Numbered from the stretch's first letter, positions 8,024 to 18,295 are shown. The stretch: DNA of 64,000 bases from Halorussus vallis (GCF_024138165.1 NZ_CP100002.1:124001-188000); one strand, 5' to 3'. Numbers and translations: made by a program. Notes: generated by a model from the sequence alone, not told the origin.

Positions 8024-9158
8024 GGCGCACCTCCCGTTCGTCGCCGACGCGCCCGCCGGCGGGCGCGTCGGCCGGACGGTCGGCCGCCGAATCGCCAAGC
8101 GTCTCGCCGTCCGCCGAATTGCCGTCCACCGGGTTGCCGTCCACCGGGTCGGCGGGCGCGCCGCCGCGGCGGCGCGTCCGCCGACCGGATTCGGAGACGC
8201 GGTCGTTCCGCTCGCGGCCGGCGCTGCGGTCGTCCCCGCGCCGGTCGAGCACGCGGTCGTACAGCCCCGCGAGTCGGTCGCCCATCGTCTCGACGCTCAG
8301 GCCGGAGACGACCTCCCGGCCGTCGGACCGACCGCCGCCGAAGGCGGCGTCGAGTCCGGCGGCCAGCGCGTCGTCGTCGTCCGAAACCGTCGAGTGGGTC
8401 ACGTCGCCGACGGCGTCGGCCGCGAACCCGACGTCGGTCGAAACCACCGGGACGTTGCAGGCCGCGGCCTCCTTGACGACCATCGGGCCGCTCTCGCGCT
8501 CGGAGGTGACCAGCAGTGCGTCGGCCGCGTTGAAGTAGTAGGGCACCTCCTCGTAGTCGACGCCCGAGATCGACCGGAGTCGAGCGTCGGCGTTCGCGAG
8601 CGAGACGACGCGCTTGGCGCGCTCGTAGTCCTTCTCCGGGCGGTCGGGGTCGTAGGGGAACAGCGCCACATTTTCCTCGTCGGGCCATCCGACGCGCTCG
8701 CGGGCCTCGTCCTTGGGAATCGGCCGGAACAGGTCGGTGTCGACGCCGAACGGAACGTAGGTGTAGTCGCCGTCGAGCGCGTCGGCCATCGCCCGACTCG
8801 GCAGGATTACCGCGTCTGCCGCGCTCGCACACGCGACGCCGAGTCGCCGGAGCCACTCGGGACCCATCAGGTCGGTCCCCCAGAAGGTGACGACCAGCGG
8901 GACGTCGGCGAGTCGGGCGGCCGCGACCGCGTAGGGCGCGACCAGGCCGTAGTTGGCGTGGACGAGGTCGTACGATTCGCCCGCGCCGACCTCGCGGAGC
9001 ACTCCCGGGAGGTACCGGACGTAGTCGGTCGGAACTCGGCCGTCCTCGCCCGTCCGCGGGACCGACAGGGTCGAACACTCGACGCCGCGTGCTTCGAGTG
9101 CCGCGACCTGCTGGTCGAAGAACGGCCGGGGCGTGGTGGTTAGCTGGAGCGCTCTCAC
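8013..9158 (-). CDS. Glycosyltransferase family 4
   Basis: A 381-residue GT-B fold transferase. The N-terminal Rossmann half includes DLVHANYGLVAP and VVTFWGTDLMG. The C-terminal donor-binding half includes VPFGVDTDLFRPI, PYDPDRPEKDYERAK and the GT4 ExxxxxxE-type helix ERESGPMVVKEAAACNVPVV. It would transfer an activated sugar to a lipid-linked or cell-surface acceptor at the inner face of the membrane. The start codon is GTG and overlaps the stop of the preceding DUF354 gene (GTGA), so translation is coupled. The last ~60 residues are a disordered, charged Gly/Asp/Arg-rich tail unusual for GT4. Confidence 0.88.
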   Translation of the reverse strand: MRALQLTTTPRPFFDQQVAALEARGVECSTLSVPRTGEDGRVPTDYVRYLPGVLREVGAGESYDLVHANYGLVAPYAVAAARLADVPLVVTFWGTDLMGPEWLRRLGVACASAADAVILPSRAMADALDGDYTYVPFGVDTDLFRPIPKDEARERVGWPDEENVALFPYDPDRPEKDYERAKRVVSLANADARLRSISGVDYEEVPYYFNAADALLVTSERESGPMVVKEAAACNVPVVSTDVGFAADAVGDVTHSTVSDDDDALAAGLDAAFGGGRSDGREVVSGLSVETMGDRLAGLYDRVLDRRGDDRSAGRERNDRVSESGRRTRRRGGAPADPVDGNPVDGNSADGETLGDSAADRPADAPAGGRVGDEREVRHGN

Positions 9159-10294
9159 GTCGGGGTCACCTCCTCGCGTCTCGTGCGGTCGTCGGGGGTC
9201 CCGGACGCCACCGCCGCGACGGCGCGCTCGACCATCCCGGGCGCGTCGGTCTTGTCGGCGAGCATCGCCTCGCGGCGCTCCGCGTACGTCTCGGGGTCGC
9301 CGTCCTCCAGTACCGCGACCGCGCGGTCGAGGCCGCGGCGGTGGCGCTCCTCACCGTCGAAGTGGTAGAGCAGGCCGTAGTCGGCGAGTTCGTCGGTGTA
9401 GCCCATCGAGAGGGTGTTGACGTACACCGCGGGCGTGCCCAGCACCGCGCTCTCGGCCGCCATCGTCGCGCCCTCGCCGACGAAGAGGTCGGCGTGAGCG
9501 AGCAGGTCGTGCATCCGCTCGGGCGCGACCGAAACCCGCCGGGATTCGAGGTCCGACGGGAGCGCGCCCTCGGCGGTGATGAGTACCTCGCCGCCGGCGG
9601 CTTCGAGGCGCTCGACCACCTCGCGGACGTCGCCGAAACCGCCGTTGCCCACGTCGTGGGACGCGCCCCAGTCGACCAGTCGCAGGACGACGAGGCGGTC
9701 GTCGGGGTCGGCGCCGAGGCCCTCTACTACCGCGGGGTCGGCGTCGAAGCGGTCCGGGTGGAGGTACGCGAGTTCGTGGTAGCCCGCGTAGCCGACGTGC
9801 GGGGCCTCGACCTCGCGGCCGAAGCAGTCGGGCGTGAAGACGGCGTCGGCGAGCGGGTACGCCAGTCTCTGGATGAGTTCGGCGTGCTCGGTGTCGTAGA
9901 AGACGACCGACTTCGCGCCGGTCGCGGCCGCCACGTGGGCGGCCGCGACCCCGCCGATGGCGGTGATGACGTCCGGATCGAGCGCGAGCGCCCGCCGGAG
10001 CAGGCGGGCCTCGTAGGTCGCCTGGACCCGAGCCAGCGAGAGCAGCGAGTCCGACGCGCCCGCCAGCACCTCGTGGTCGATGTCGTAGGCCTCCAGCAGG
10101 TCGATGGCCATCTCCTTCTCGCGGGCGAAGACGCGGACCTCGTGGCCCGCCGCCTCCCAGTTCTCGATGGCGTGCTTGAAGAAGTGGACGTGGGCGGGGT
10201 GCTGGACGGTGACGACGACGGTCATCGCGTCGCCGTCCGGCGTCGCGGTTTCTCCCGCCGCCGCGTTTCCGTTCGTCGCGCTTTCGCCCGTCAT
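9155..10294 (-). CDS. DUF354 family protein (GT-B-like)
   Basis: A 379-residue protein of the DUF354 family, which has a GT-B / UDP-GlcNAc 2-epimerase-like fold and is common in archaeal polysaccharide loci. After a low-complexity leader of ~23 residues the conserved core begins with VVVTVQHPAHVHFFKHAIE. Later motifs are GGVAAAHVAAATGAKSVVF, ALPSDLESRR and the loop GEGATMAAESAVLGTPAV, which resembles the nucleotide-sugar-binding loop of the fold. The biochemical activity of the family is not established. The start at 10294 overlaps the GT2 stop codon (ATGA) and its own stop overlaps the GT4 start (GTGA), so all are co-translated. Confidence 0.82.
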   Translation of the reverse strand: MTGESATNGNAAAGETATPDGDAMTVVVTVQHPAHVHFFKHAIENWEAAGHEVRVFAREKEMAIDLLEAYDIDHEVLAGASDSLLSLARVQATYEARLLRRALALDPDVITAIGGVAAAHVAAATGAKSVVFYDTEHAELIQRLAYPLADAVFTPDCFGREVEAPHVGYAGYHELAYLHPDRFDADPAVVEGLGADPDDRLVVLRLVDWGASHDVGNGGFGDVREVVERLEAAGGEVLITAEGALPSDLESRRVSVAPERMHDLLAHADLFVGEGATMAAESAVLGTPAVYVNTLSMGYTDELADYGLLYHFDGEERHRRGLDRAVAVLEDGDPETYAERREAMLADKTDAPGMVERAVAAVASGTPDDRTRREEVTPT

Positions 10295-11463
10295 CGCTCT
10301 CCCTCCCGGTCGGCGAACTCGTGGGCCTCGCGGCCCTCGTTCGCCCGGGCGTCGAGCGCCATCCCGGCCAGCACCGCGAGCGTGCCGGCGAAGAGCGCGC
10401 CGAGCGCGTTCCTCGCGGCCGCGGAGGCAGTGTCGCCGTCGGAGTCTTCGGTGCCATCCTCCGCGGAACCCACCGCGCTCGCGGCGGCGCGCCGCGCCGC
10501 CGCGAGCGCCGACCCCGCCGCCAGCAGGCCGCCCGCCGTGCCGGCGCCGTAGGCCAGCGAGACGGGGTCGGTCGGACCGTAGCGCTCGCGGAGTCGCCAG
10601 CAGAAGTTCCGGAACAGCATGCCCGACACCTTCGGGATGTACTCGACGTAGTCGATGCTGCTCTCCTCGTCGCCGTACTTCGCGGGCATCGACACGTCGG
10701 CGACCGTCATCCCGGCGGCGTTGAGTTTCACCAGCACGTCGTTGCAGTAGCCGTAGTACTCGTACATCCCTTCGAGGTCGATGGCCCACAGCGCTTCGAG
10801 CGAGACGGCGGTGTAGCCGTTCTGCGGGTCGGACATCCGCCAGTAGCCGCTGGCGATGCGGGTCAGGTAGGTCAGAATCCAGTTGCCGACCTGCCGGAAC
10901 CGCGGCATCTCCTCGCGGTAGGCGGGGTTGGCCAGCCGATTACCCTTCGTGTAATCGGCCTCGCCGGCCACGATGGGGTCGAGGAACCGGGGCATGATGC
11001 CGGGGTCCATCTGGCCGTCGGCGTCGATGGTGACGGTGACGTCAACGCCCTCCTCGCGCGCGCGGAGGTATCCGGTCTTGAGCGCGCCGCCTGCGCCCCG
11101 ATTCTCCTCGTGGCGAATCGGAACCACGGTCGGCCCCGACTCGGCGACGCCGCCGTCCGAGGCGACTTCCGACCCTCGCCCCGCTTCGTTCGGTTCCCCG
11201 CCGTCTGCGGCGGTCGCGGCCCCGGCCGGCGCGTCACCCTCGGACTCGTCGGCGGGCGCGCCGTCCTCGCCGGACTGCGCTCGCTCGCCCGCGTCAGCGG
11301 TTTCTGCGTACGCGCAGATCTCGTCCCACGTGCCGTCGGTCGAGGCGTCGTCGACGACGTACACCCGGTCGACGAACGCGGGAATCTCGTCGAGGACCGC
11401 GCCGACGTGGCCCTCCTCGTTGTACGCCGGCACGACGACGCCGACGGTGTGGTCGCGGTACAT
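10291..11463 (-). CDS. Glycosyltransferase family 2 with C-terminal membrane anchor
   Basis: A 390-residue GT2 enzyme, dolichyl-phosphate-sugar-synthase-like. The GT-A catalytic core shows VVPAYNEEGHVG, the aspartates of YVVDDASTDGTWDE and the metal-binding TIDADGQMDP. A ~70-residue insert rich in Asp, Glu, Gly and Ala interrupts the core between the second and third motifs (roughly residues 55-115). Two hydrophobic segments near the C terminus would anchor it with the active site in the cytoplasm. It is the first gene of the minus-strand operon with DUF354, GT4 and the large membrane protein, so it probably charges a lipid carrier or starts the glycan. Confidence 0.9.
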   Translation of the reverse strand: MYRDHTVGVVVPAYNEEGHVGAVLDEIPAFVDRVYVVDDASTDGTWDEICAYAETADAGERAQSGEDGAPADESEGDAPAGAATAADGGEPNEAGRGSEVASDGGVAESGPTVVPIRHEENRGAGGALKTGYLRAREEGVDVTVTIDADGQMDPGIMPRFLDPIVAGEADYTKGNRLANPAYREEMPRFRQVGNWILTYLTRIASGYWRMSDPQNGYTAVSLEALWAIDLEGMYEYYGYCNDVLVKLNAAGMTVADVSMPAKYGDEESSIDYVEYIPKVSGMLFRNFCWRLRERYGPTDPVSLAYGAGTAGGLLAAGSALAAARRAAASAVGSAEDGTEDSDGDTASAAARNALGALFAGTLAVLAGMALDARANEGREAHEFADREGER

Positions 11464-12256
11464 CTACGCACCTCGCTCGCCCGCGACTGTACGCGTCGTT
11501 CGTGCGTCCGCGGCCGTCCGCGCCGCGGGCGTCGATACCTCGGCTATCCGGTCGCTCGTTCGCTCCGTATCGTCCTGTAGATGGATCATGAGACGGTCCT
11601 CCGACGGATTTCCGTCGTGGTGCCCGGCACGACGGGAGAGCGCCGGGCGGTCGTTCGGTTCGTTTCGCCGAACGGTCGAGCGGGGCTTTATTATAGAGCG
11701 GATAAGCGGCTCTCGCGCGCCGAACCGGCCGTCGAGCGAGGTGTGAACGGGTGACGTGCGGGGCGGGCCGTCGAGAGCGGGCGAATCGAACAGCCGTCGA
11801 ACGGGAACTCGCTCGACGTCGGTCGGCGGTGAGCAGGGGTCGGTCGCCGACGGAGGGAACGTCGCGGACCGACGGGGAGTCCGTGTCGCGCGTCGGAACG
11901 CGCTCGTGCGCCGGTCTTCCGACATCGCGTTCGCGAACGCGGCCCGAGGTCCCGATAAGCGAGTCCGTCGCGCGGTCGACCGCTCGACGGACTCGCGACT
12001 GCTTCTGACGACCCGTGGCGACCGTGCGGTGAATCGGCGACAACCCGCAACGAACCGCGATGCGGTTCGTTCTATCTTCCTTCAATATCGTATTTGACTA
12101 CTCGATTCGGCGTCAGTTTCGACAGTTATTCGGAGTGTAGAACGTCCGACAACGGCTTACACGGGCGTTAAGCGGATTCTTATCCCGCCTATAACCAAAG
12201 GCGGTGAGTCCGTGGGTACGACCAACGCCGCGGGGACCGCCCGCGGAGGGGCCAAC
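11464..12256. other. Long intergenic gap between divergent glycan operons
   Basis: No gene is supported over about 790 bases. The gap carries the promoters of the minus-strand GT operon and the plus-strand dehydrogenase pair. It contains a short palindrome (CGACGGA-TT-TCCGTCG, around 11600-11620) and a TATA-like stretch at 11687-11696. The rest has no signal I can interpret. Confidence 0.5.
11687..11696 (-). promoter_or_regulatory. Candidate TATA box for the GT operon
   Basis: Reads CTATAATAAA on the minus strand. It is about 225 bases from the GT2 start, so if used the operon has a long 5' leader, unusual in a genome of mostly leaderless genes. Confidence 0.35.
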
Positions 12257-12420
12257 ATGAAACTACGACATCGACTCGCCTCGAAACCGGCCGCGCTCCT
12301 CGCGCTCGTCGTCGTCGGGCTCGTCGCCTACAGGCGTACGGGCGCGATAGACGCCGAGGGAGTGCCAGTCGCCGAGGAATCGGACCACGAAATCGACTTC
12401 GAGAACATCGAGGAGGAGCT

Positions 12421-12424
<4 letters not shown>
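12257..12424 (+). CDS. Small single-span membrane protein coupled to UDP-sugar dehydrogenase
   Basis: A 55-residue protein beginning MKLRHRLASKPAALLAL, with one transmembrane helix (about residues 10-24) and an acidic C-terminal tail (ESDHEIDFENIEEEL). A GGAGG ribosome-binding sequence at 12245-12249 supports this ATG. An in-frame GTG at 12212 is the alternative, since TATA-like sequences near 12175-12195 would fit a start there. The stop overlaps the dehydrogenase ATG (ATGA), so translation is coupled. I do not recognise the family; the location suggests a membrane tether or modulator of the dehydrogenase, which is inference. Confidence 0.6.
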
Positions 12425-13746
<1,322 letters not shown>

Positions 13747-13757
13747 CGCCGCATTCG

Positions 13758-13786
13758 GGTCGCCCGCCCCATCGGGGCGGGCGACC
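13758..13786. repeat. Palindrome, 13-base arms, after the gene end
   Basis: GGTCGCCCGCCCC-ATC-GGGGCGGGCGACC, beginning 12 bases after the dehydrogenase stop codon. Confidence 0.6.
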
Positions 13787-14097
13787 GGCGGCGCGCTCAT
13801 TGGCACTCTCTTTCTCGCGGTCTTCGTTCATTTTCGCGCTCTTCGTTCGTTCTCGCGGTCTTCCTTCGTCGGATACTTCGCTCGTTCTCGCACTCTTCGC
13901 CTTCCACAGTCTCGGCTCTCGACGGTCCTCGCGTGCCGCGATTTTCTCGTTTCCGGTTCGACGGACTTCGGATTACTCGGCGGTCGAAAGCCGCCAAGTC
14001 GCGGTTCGTCGCCGAGTTCCGAACGCGGGACGCCGGCGGGGTCCCGCGATTCTCACCGCCGTCTCGGCGGGCACGGTCGCCTCGAGACGACCGGTCG

Positions 14098-14128
14098 CGG
14101 ATGCCGACGCGGTCCGCGTCGGCATCCG
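14098..14128. repeat. Palindrome, 15-base arms
   Basis: CGGATGCCGACGCGG / CCGCGTCGGCATCCG with a single T between the arms. Confidence 0.65.
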
Positions 14129-14258
14129 TGACTTCCGCTCGGAGTGTCCTCCGACGTTCGAGAATCTCCGAGGCTACTCGGAGTCCGGACTGCGAAGAAC
14201 CGTGTAGAGTCACATAGACTTGCGGAGAGTACCGTAGACTCGCCGGGAGCCGCACAGA

Positions 14259-14302
14259 GCCGACCGCCCCGACACCGGATTTCCGGTGTCGGGGCGGTCG
14301 GC
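14259..14302. repeat. Palindrome, 21-base perfect arms
   Basis: The left arm is 14259-14279 and the right arm 14282-14302, separated by TT, with no mismatch. The centre reads GACACCGGA-TT-TCCGGTGTC. It contains an ACACCGG string like part of the origin repeats but lacks the rest, so it is not counted as one. Confidence 0.7.
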
Positions 14303-14542
14303 GGTCGTTCCGGGGCGGTCGGCGTTGGTGTCCGCCGGCCGGTAGCTTTGGCACTCGCTAAACGCGATTCCCAGCGATTCGAACGCGGTTTTACACACCA
14401 CAATCTGCTAAGCAACTCTGTAAGGTCCGGTTCGAGATACGTTTTGATGACTAGTAAGCTCGGCGTCTGATTTTACAACTATTCGAAATTGATGGGAGGA
14501 GCACTTCGGTTTATTGGATATTCGTGGAAAATAGTGGTAAGG

Positions 14543-15145
14543 ATGATGAACGCAGCAGAGCACCAAACCGACGGCGCGGCCGGACTCGGTTCGACCAACG
14601 ACGACGACGACATCGACGAACCGAAGGCCCTCTCGAAGGACGAAATCTTCCACCTCCTCCAGAACCAGCGCCGCCGAGACGTACTGCGATACCTCCAGGG
14701 CGTCGAGGGGCGAGTCGCGATGCGCGACTTGGCCGAGCAGGTGGCGGCGTGGGAACACGACACCACCCTCCAGGCGCTCACCTCCGACGAGTGCCAGCGC
14801 GTCTACATCGCCCTCTACCAGACCCACCTCCCCAAACTGGACGAGGAGGGCATCATCGAGTACAACCAGAGTCGCGGCATCGTCGAGCGAACGCCCCAGG
14901 CCGACCAACTCGACAAGTACCTCGAAACCGACGCCGGCGACGACGAGGACGACCGTGAGGGCGTCCCGTGGAACTCCCTCCGAATCGGCGTGTCGGCGCT
15001 CGGACTGGTGCTGTTCGTCGGGAACGCGCTCGGCCTGCCGGTGCTAGCGGCGCTCACGGGGTTCCAGGTCGGAGTGGTCGTCTTCGCGCTGTTCACCCTC
15101 GTGACCGCCGCGGAGTTCGTCACCGACGCGGGGTCCTCCGACTGA
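14543..15145 (+). CDS. Winged-helix membrane-anchored protein (DUF7344-like), copy 1
   Basis: A 200-residue protein. An acidic disordered start is followed by a winged-helix DNA-binding domain (about residues 30-125: EIFHLLQNQRRRDVLRYLQG ... MRDLAEQVAAWEHDTTLQAL ... HLPKLDEEGIIEYN). Two hydrophobic helices at the C terminus would place it in the membrane. The family is haloarchaeal and assumed to regulate transcription. A second copy at 44051-44650 shares almost the whole winged helix, including a stretch of some 55-60 identical bases. The ATG at 14543 is preferred over 14489 because the earlier codons do not match the paralogue and resemble promoter DNA. Confidence 0.82.
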   Translation: MMNAAEHQTDGAAGLGSTNDDDDIDEPKALSKDEIFHLLQNQRRRDVLRYLQGVEGRVAMRDLAEQVAAWEHDTTLQALTSDECQRVYIALYQTHLPKLDEEGIIEYNQSRGIVERTPQADQLDKYLETDAGDDEDDREGVPWNSLRIGVSALGLVLFVGNALGLPVLAALTGFQVGVVVFALFTLVTAAEFVTDAGSSD

Positions 15146-15214
15146 CCTCGTGCCGAACCGTCGACCGCGTTCGTCGATGCGGCCGCGGCCGGGTTCGGTC
15201 CGGTCGCGGCCGAG

Positions 15215-15318
15215 CCACCAACTGTGAATCGCGAACCGCAGTCCGCCCACCGCCAACTGCTAACCACCAACCGCCAACCGCGATCTGTCCGCCACCAACC
15301 GCGAACCGCCCGCCGCCC
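15215..15318. repeat. Low-complexity AACCGC-type repeats
   Basis: About 100 bases made of imperfectly repeated CCACCAACCGCGAACCGC units with one strand almost free of G in the repeated parts. It lies 3' of the winged-helix gene. The remainder of the gap to 15739 contains a pyrimidine-rich stretch and a palindrome but no gene. Confidence 0.6.
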
Positions 15319-15597
15319 TACTCTGACGTGTTCTTTCTCGACGATGCTCGCGCGGGCGCCCATGAGAGCGTCGTCGTTCTAATTCCCGCCCCTCACGTTT
15401 CCTGTCCCTCAGTTTCTCGTCCTTCTCACTTCTCGTTTCTCACGTCCTACATTGTTTCGAGTCGCGGGCGCACGCGAGCGGTGAGGACGCAGGACGGAGC
15501 GGTGAAGACGTAACACAGCGGCGGGTGCGCCGAGCGAGATGCTCGTAGACGGGAGTGAAGGAATCAGCGTTGGGCGCATCGACTCCGAAGCGAATCT

Positions 15598-15634
15598 GAG
15601 TCGGCGAGCAGACGACTCGTCTGCTCGCCGACTC
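15598..15634. repeat. Palindrome, 18-base arms
   Basis: GAGTCGGCGAGCAGACGA / TCGTCTGCTCGCCGACTC with a single C between the arms; perfect. Confidence 0.65.
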
Positions 15635-15739
15635 GGGGTCGGTCCGCGTCAGACGCGCGTCAGCGGCCCTCTCAGTCTCTCACGCACTTTCGTCCGTTAT
15701 CGGGGGGCTAACCGAACCATCTCACTTCGTTCGAACATT

Positions 15740-15767
15740 GTTCTACGACTTAGTTTAGCGGTAGAAC
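15740..15767 (+). promoter_or_regulatory. Inverted repeat upstream of glmS, candidate operator
   Basis: GTTCTAC and GTAGAAC are perfect 7-base arms 14 bases apart, just upstream of the presumed TATA box of the glmS operon. The arrangement suits a dimeric repressor or activator. Confidence 0.35.
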
Positions 15768-15778
15768 ATCCTTAGAAT

Positions 15779-15787
15779 GCCTATAGT
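15779..15787 (+). promoter_or_regulatory. TATA box of the glmS operon
   Basis: CCTATAGTA is about 33 bases before the first ATG (15816), so the transcript would start almost exactly at the leader ORF. Confidence 0.4.
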
Positions 15788-15815
15788 AAGGGACGAAGCG
15801 GCGCACACGACGAGT

Positions 15816-15902
15816 ATGGTCAAAATCAACGTCGCGACCACGACGCGCTCCGAACCGTCTGGTCGAACCGCCCGAAGCGGCGCTCGCGGGGTGAGCCACT
15901 GA
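15816..15902 (+). CDS. 28-codon leader ORF coupled to glmS
   Basis: A tiny ORF (MVKINVATTTRSEPSG, then a basic tail ending GARGVSH) whose TGA stop overlaps the glmS ATG as TGATG. It is the first ATG after the presumed TATA box, so ribosomes on a near-leaderless transcript would meet it before glmS, which has no clear ribosome-binding site of its own. A role as translational leader or attenuator is inference; it may instead be untranslated leader. Confidence 0.4.
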   Translation: MVKINVATTTRSEPSGRTARSGARGVSH

Positions 15903-17740
15903 TGTGCGGCATCATCGCCCGGGTCGGGCGCGGCGACTCCGTCGACACGCTGCTGACCGGCCTCGAGAACCTCGAATACCGCGGCTACGACTCGGCGGGC
16001 GTCGCGGTACAGAACGGCCACGGCATCAAGATCCACAAGCAGTCCGGCCAGGTTTCGGAGCTCAAGCACGACCTCCGTCACAAGTCCCCGAAGGGTAACG
16101 TCGGCATCGGTCACACCCGCTGGAGCACCCACGGTCCGCCGACCGACGAGAACGCCCACCCGCACACGACCTCCACGACCGACGTCGCCGTCGTCCATAA
16201 CGGCGTCATCGAGAACTACGACGAACTCCGCGAGGAACTGAAGGCGAAGGGTCGGGAGTTCACCAGCGACACCGACACCGAGGTCATCCCGCACCTCGTC
16301 GAGGAGCACCTGGAGGAGGTCGGCGACAGCGAGGTCGCGTTCCGCCGCGCGGTCCGCGAACTCGAAGGGAGCTACGCCATCGCCGCGCTCGTCGACGACG
16401 AGGACGTGGTGTACGCCGCCCGGCAGGGTTCGCCGCTCGTGTTCGGCCTCGACGAGAACGACGAGGGCGACGACGAGTACTTCCTCGCCAGCGACGTCCC
16501 CGCGTTCCTCGAGTACACCGACCAGGTGATGTTCCTCGAAGACGGCGACGTCGCCGTCGTTCGCCCCGATGGCGTCGAGTTGACCGACCTCGACGGCAAC
16601 GCGGTGAACCGCGAAATCGAGACGATCGACTGGGACCCCGAGGAAACCGGCAAGGGTCGCTACGACCACTACATGCTCAAGGAGATAGACACCCAGCCGA
16701 CCGCGCTCTCGAACACCATCGACGGGCGCATCGACCCCGACGAGGGCGCGGTCGACCTGGAGGACTTCCCCGAGGGCACCTTCGAGGACGTGCGGGACGT
16801 CCAGTTGGTCGCCTGCGGCACCAGCTACCACGCCGCGCTGTACGGCGGTCAGCTCCTGAAGCAGGCGGGCGTCCGAACCGAAGTCCACCGGGCGAACGAG
16901 TACGAACTCTCCTCCGGCCCGGTCGACGACGGTACGCTTGTCATCGCGGTCACCCAGAGCGGCGAAACCGCGGACACTCTCGCGGCGCTCCGACGCGCCA
17001 AGCGCAAGGGTGCCAAGACCGTCACGGTGACCAACGTGGTCGGGTCGACCGCGGCCCGCGAGGCCGACGAGGCGCTGTTCATCCGCGCCGGCCCCGAAAT
17101 CGGCGTGGCCGCGACCAAGACGTTCTCCTCGCAGGCGGTGTCGCTGTCGCTGCTCGCCCAGCGACTCGCCGACGACGTTCCGACCGCGCAACCCCGAGAT
17201 GACGCCGCCGAGTTCCTCTCGGAGCTACGCGCGCTGCCCGACGGCATCCGAACGGTCCTCGACCGGCACGGAGCCGACGACCTCGCCCGGCGCTACCGCG
17301 ACAGCGATGCCTACTTCTTCATCGGCCGGGGGCTCGGTAACTCGGTCGCCAAGGAGGGCGCGCTCAAGTTCAAGGAGATCACCTACGAGCACGCCGAGGG
17401 CTTCGCGTCGGGCGAACTCAAACACGGTCCGCTCGCGCTGGTTACGCCCGATACCCCCGTGTTCGCCGTCTTCACGGGCGACGAGGAGCAGGACAGGAAG
17501 ACCCGCAAGAACGCCGAGGAGGCCCAGGCGCGCGGCGCGCCGCTGGTGGTCGTCGCACCCGAGGACCACGACGCCGCGAAAATCGCCGACGACCACCTCG
17601 TGGTGCCGGAAACCCACCCCGTCTGGGCGGGGCTGCTGGCGAACGTCCAGCTCCAACTCGTCGCCTACTACGCGGCCGACCAACTGAGTCGGCCCATCGA
17701 CAAACCGCGGAACCTCGCGAAGAGCGTGACGGTCGAGTAG
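15902..17740 (+). CDS. glmS: Glutamine--fructose-6-phosphate aminotransferase (isomerizing)
   Basis: A 612-residue enzyme of usual length that makes glucosamine-6-phosphate from fructose-6-phosphate and glutamine, the first step to UDP-GlcNAc. The Ntn glutaminase domain begins MCGIIARVGRGDSV with the nucleophile Cys2, and NLEYRGYDSAGV and GIGHTRWSTHGPP follow. Two SIS sugar-isomerase domains come next, marked by ACGTSYHAALYG, TQSGETADTLAALRRAK and GLGNSVAKEGALKFKE. The C terminus LAKSVTVE is the conserved catalytic tail. Its start codon overlaps the stop of the 28-codon leader ORF. With the GlmU-like protein (22.3 kb) and GlmM (24.0 kb) it completes the route to UDP-GlcNAc. Confidence 0.97.
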   Translation: MCGIIARVGRGDSVDTLLTGLENLEYRGYDSAGVAVQNGHGIKIHKQSGQVSELKHDLRHKSPKGNVGIGHTRWSTHGPPTDENAHPHTTSTTDVAVVHNGVIENYDELREELKAKGREFTSDTDTEVIPHLVEEHLEEVGDSEVAFRRAVRELEGSYAIAALVDDEDVVYAARQGSPLVFGLDENDEGDDEYFLASDVPAFLEYTDQVMFLEDGDVAVVRPDGVELTDLDGNAVNREIETIDWDPEETGKGRYDHYMLKEIDTQPTALSNTIDGRIDPDEGAVDLEDFPEGTFEDVRDVQLVACGTSYHAALYGGQLLKQAGVRTEVHRANEYELSSGPVDDGTLVIAVTQSGETADTLAALRRAKRKGAKTVTVTNVVGSTAAREADEALFIRAGPEIGVAATKTFSSQAVSLSLLAQRLADDVPTAQPRDDAAEFLSELRALPDGIRTVLDRHGADDLARRYRDSDAYFFIGRGLGNSVAKEGALKFKEITYEHAEGFASGELKHGPLALVTPDTPVFAVFTGDEEQDRKTRKNAEEAQARGAPLVVVAPEDHDAAKIADDHLVVPETHPVWAGLLANVQLQLVAYYAADQLSRPIDKPRNLAKSVTVE

Positions 17741-18041
17741 CGGAACTCCGCGGGGCGATGCGGATCGAACGTCCACGTTCGGGTGCTGCCTGAATCGCGG
17801 ACGTTCGCTCGCGTAAATCGCAGATGTCCGGTCGCGTGCCAATCGCTGTGCCATTCTCACTTTCTCGGTTCTCTTTCCGCTTCTCCGACGTTCTCGTGTC
17901 GTTCCTCCGTCGGTTTCGTATCGTTCTTGCGTCTTCCTGCGTGCTTGCGTTTCTCGGCGTGTCACCTCTCTTCCTGTCATCATCGGTGGAGACATAGAGA
18001 GCCTCGTACGGCTATTAGAGACACCTACGGCCTTACGGACA
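17741..18041. other. Pyrimidine-rich gap left of the origin
   Basis: No gene is seen. The plus strand is rich in C and T (CTTTCTCGGTTCTCTTTCCG and similar), leading into the first origin repeat at 18042. Confidence 0.45.
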
Positions 18042-18130
18042 CACACCGGGTTTCCAGTGAAATGCGGTCGAGTGGAGTCGGAGGAAATTGGTCGAACTGG
18101 GACGTGGACACACACCGGGTTTCCAGTGAA
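18042..18130 (-). repeat. Two inverted origin repeats, left of the AT-rich element
   Basis: Exact CACACCGGGTTTCCAGTGAA at 18042-18061 and at 18111-18130, both facing away from orc1/cdc6. They are 69 bases apart (start to start). Confidence 0.85.
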
Positions 18131-18230
18131 ACGTGGTGTGAAGGTGGGTAGAGTCCGGGAGATCCGGCAGTTTTTGCCGGTAAGGCGTGGATGACAAGTC
18201 GCAGTTTTCGAGGGTGTCGTTACCTCGCCC

Positions 18231-18295
18231 ACCATACTTTTATGTAGTATGGTTACGTAAAAGTCCATTAAGTTAGTAAAAAGCAAGAAAGAAAG
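18231..18295. other. AT-rich duplex unwinding element
   Basis: About 65 bases containing ACTTTTATGTAGTATGG, AAAAGTCCATTAAGTTAG and AAAAAGCAAGAAAGAAA, in a GC-rich genome. It lies between inverted and direct origin repeats. A short hairpin (AGCCGTGAC-TT-GTCACGGCT, 18294-18313) borders its right side. Confidence 0.7.

Larger units (their letters stand above)
13787..14542. other. Intergenic gap with pyrimidine-rich repeats and palindromes
   Basis: About 750 bases with no supportable gene. 13800-13900 is a run of imperfect CTCGCGGTCTTCGTTC-like pyrimidine-rich repeats. Two strong palindromes follow, at 14098-14128 and 14259-14302. The last 100 bases are more AT-rich and should hold the promoter of the winged-helix protein gene. 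Confidence 0.5.

Noticed and set aside
14259-14302. ACACCGG-containing palindrome as an additional origin repeat
   Set aside because: It lacks the TTTCCAGTGAA part and is a symmetrical hairpin with its own long arms.
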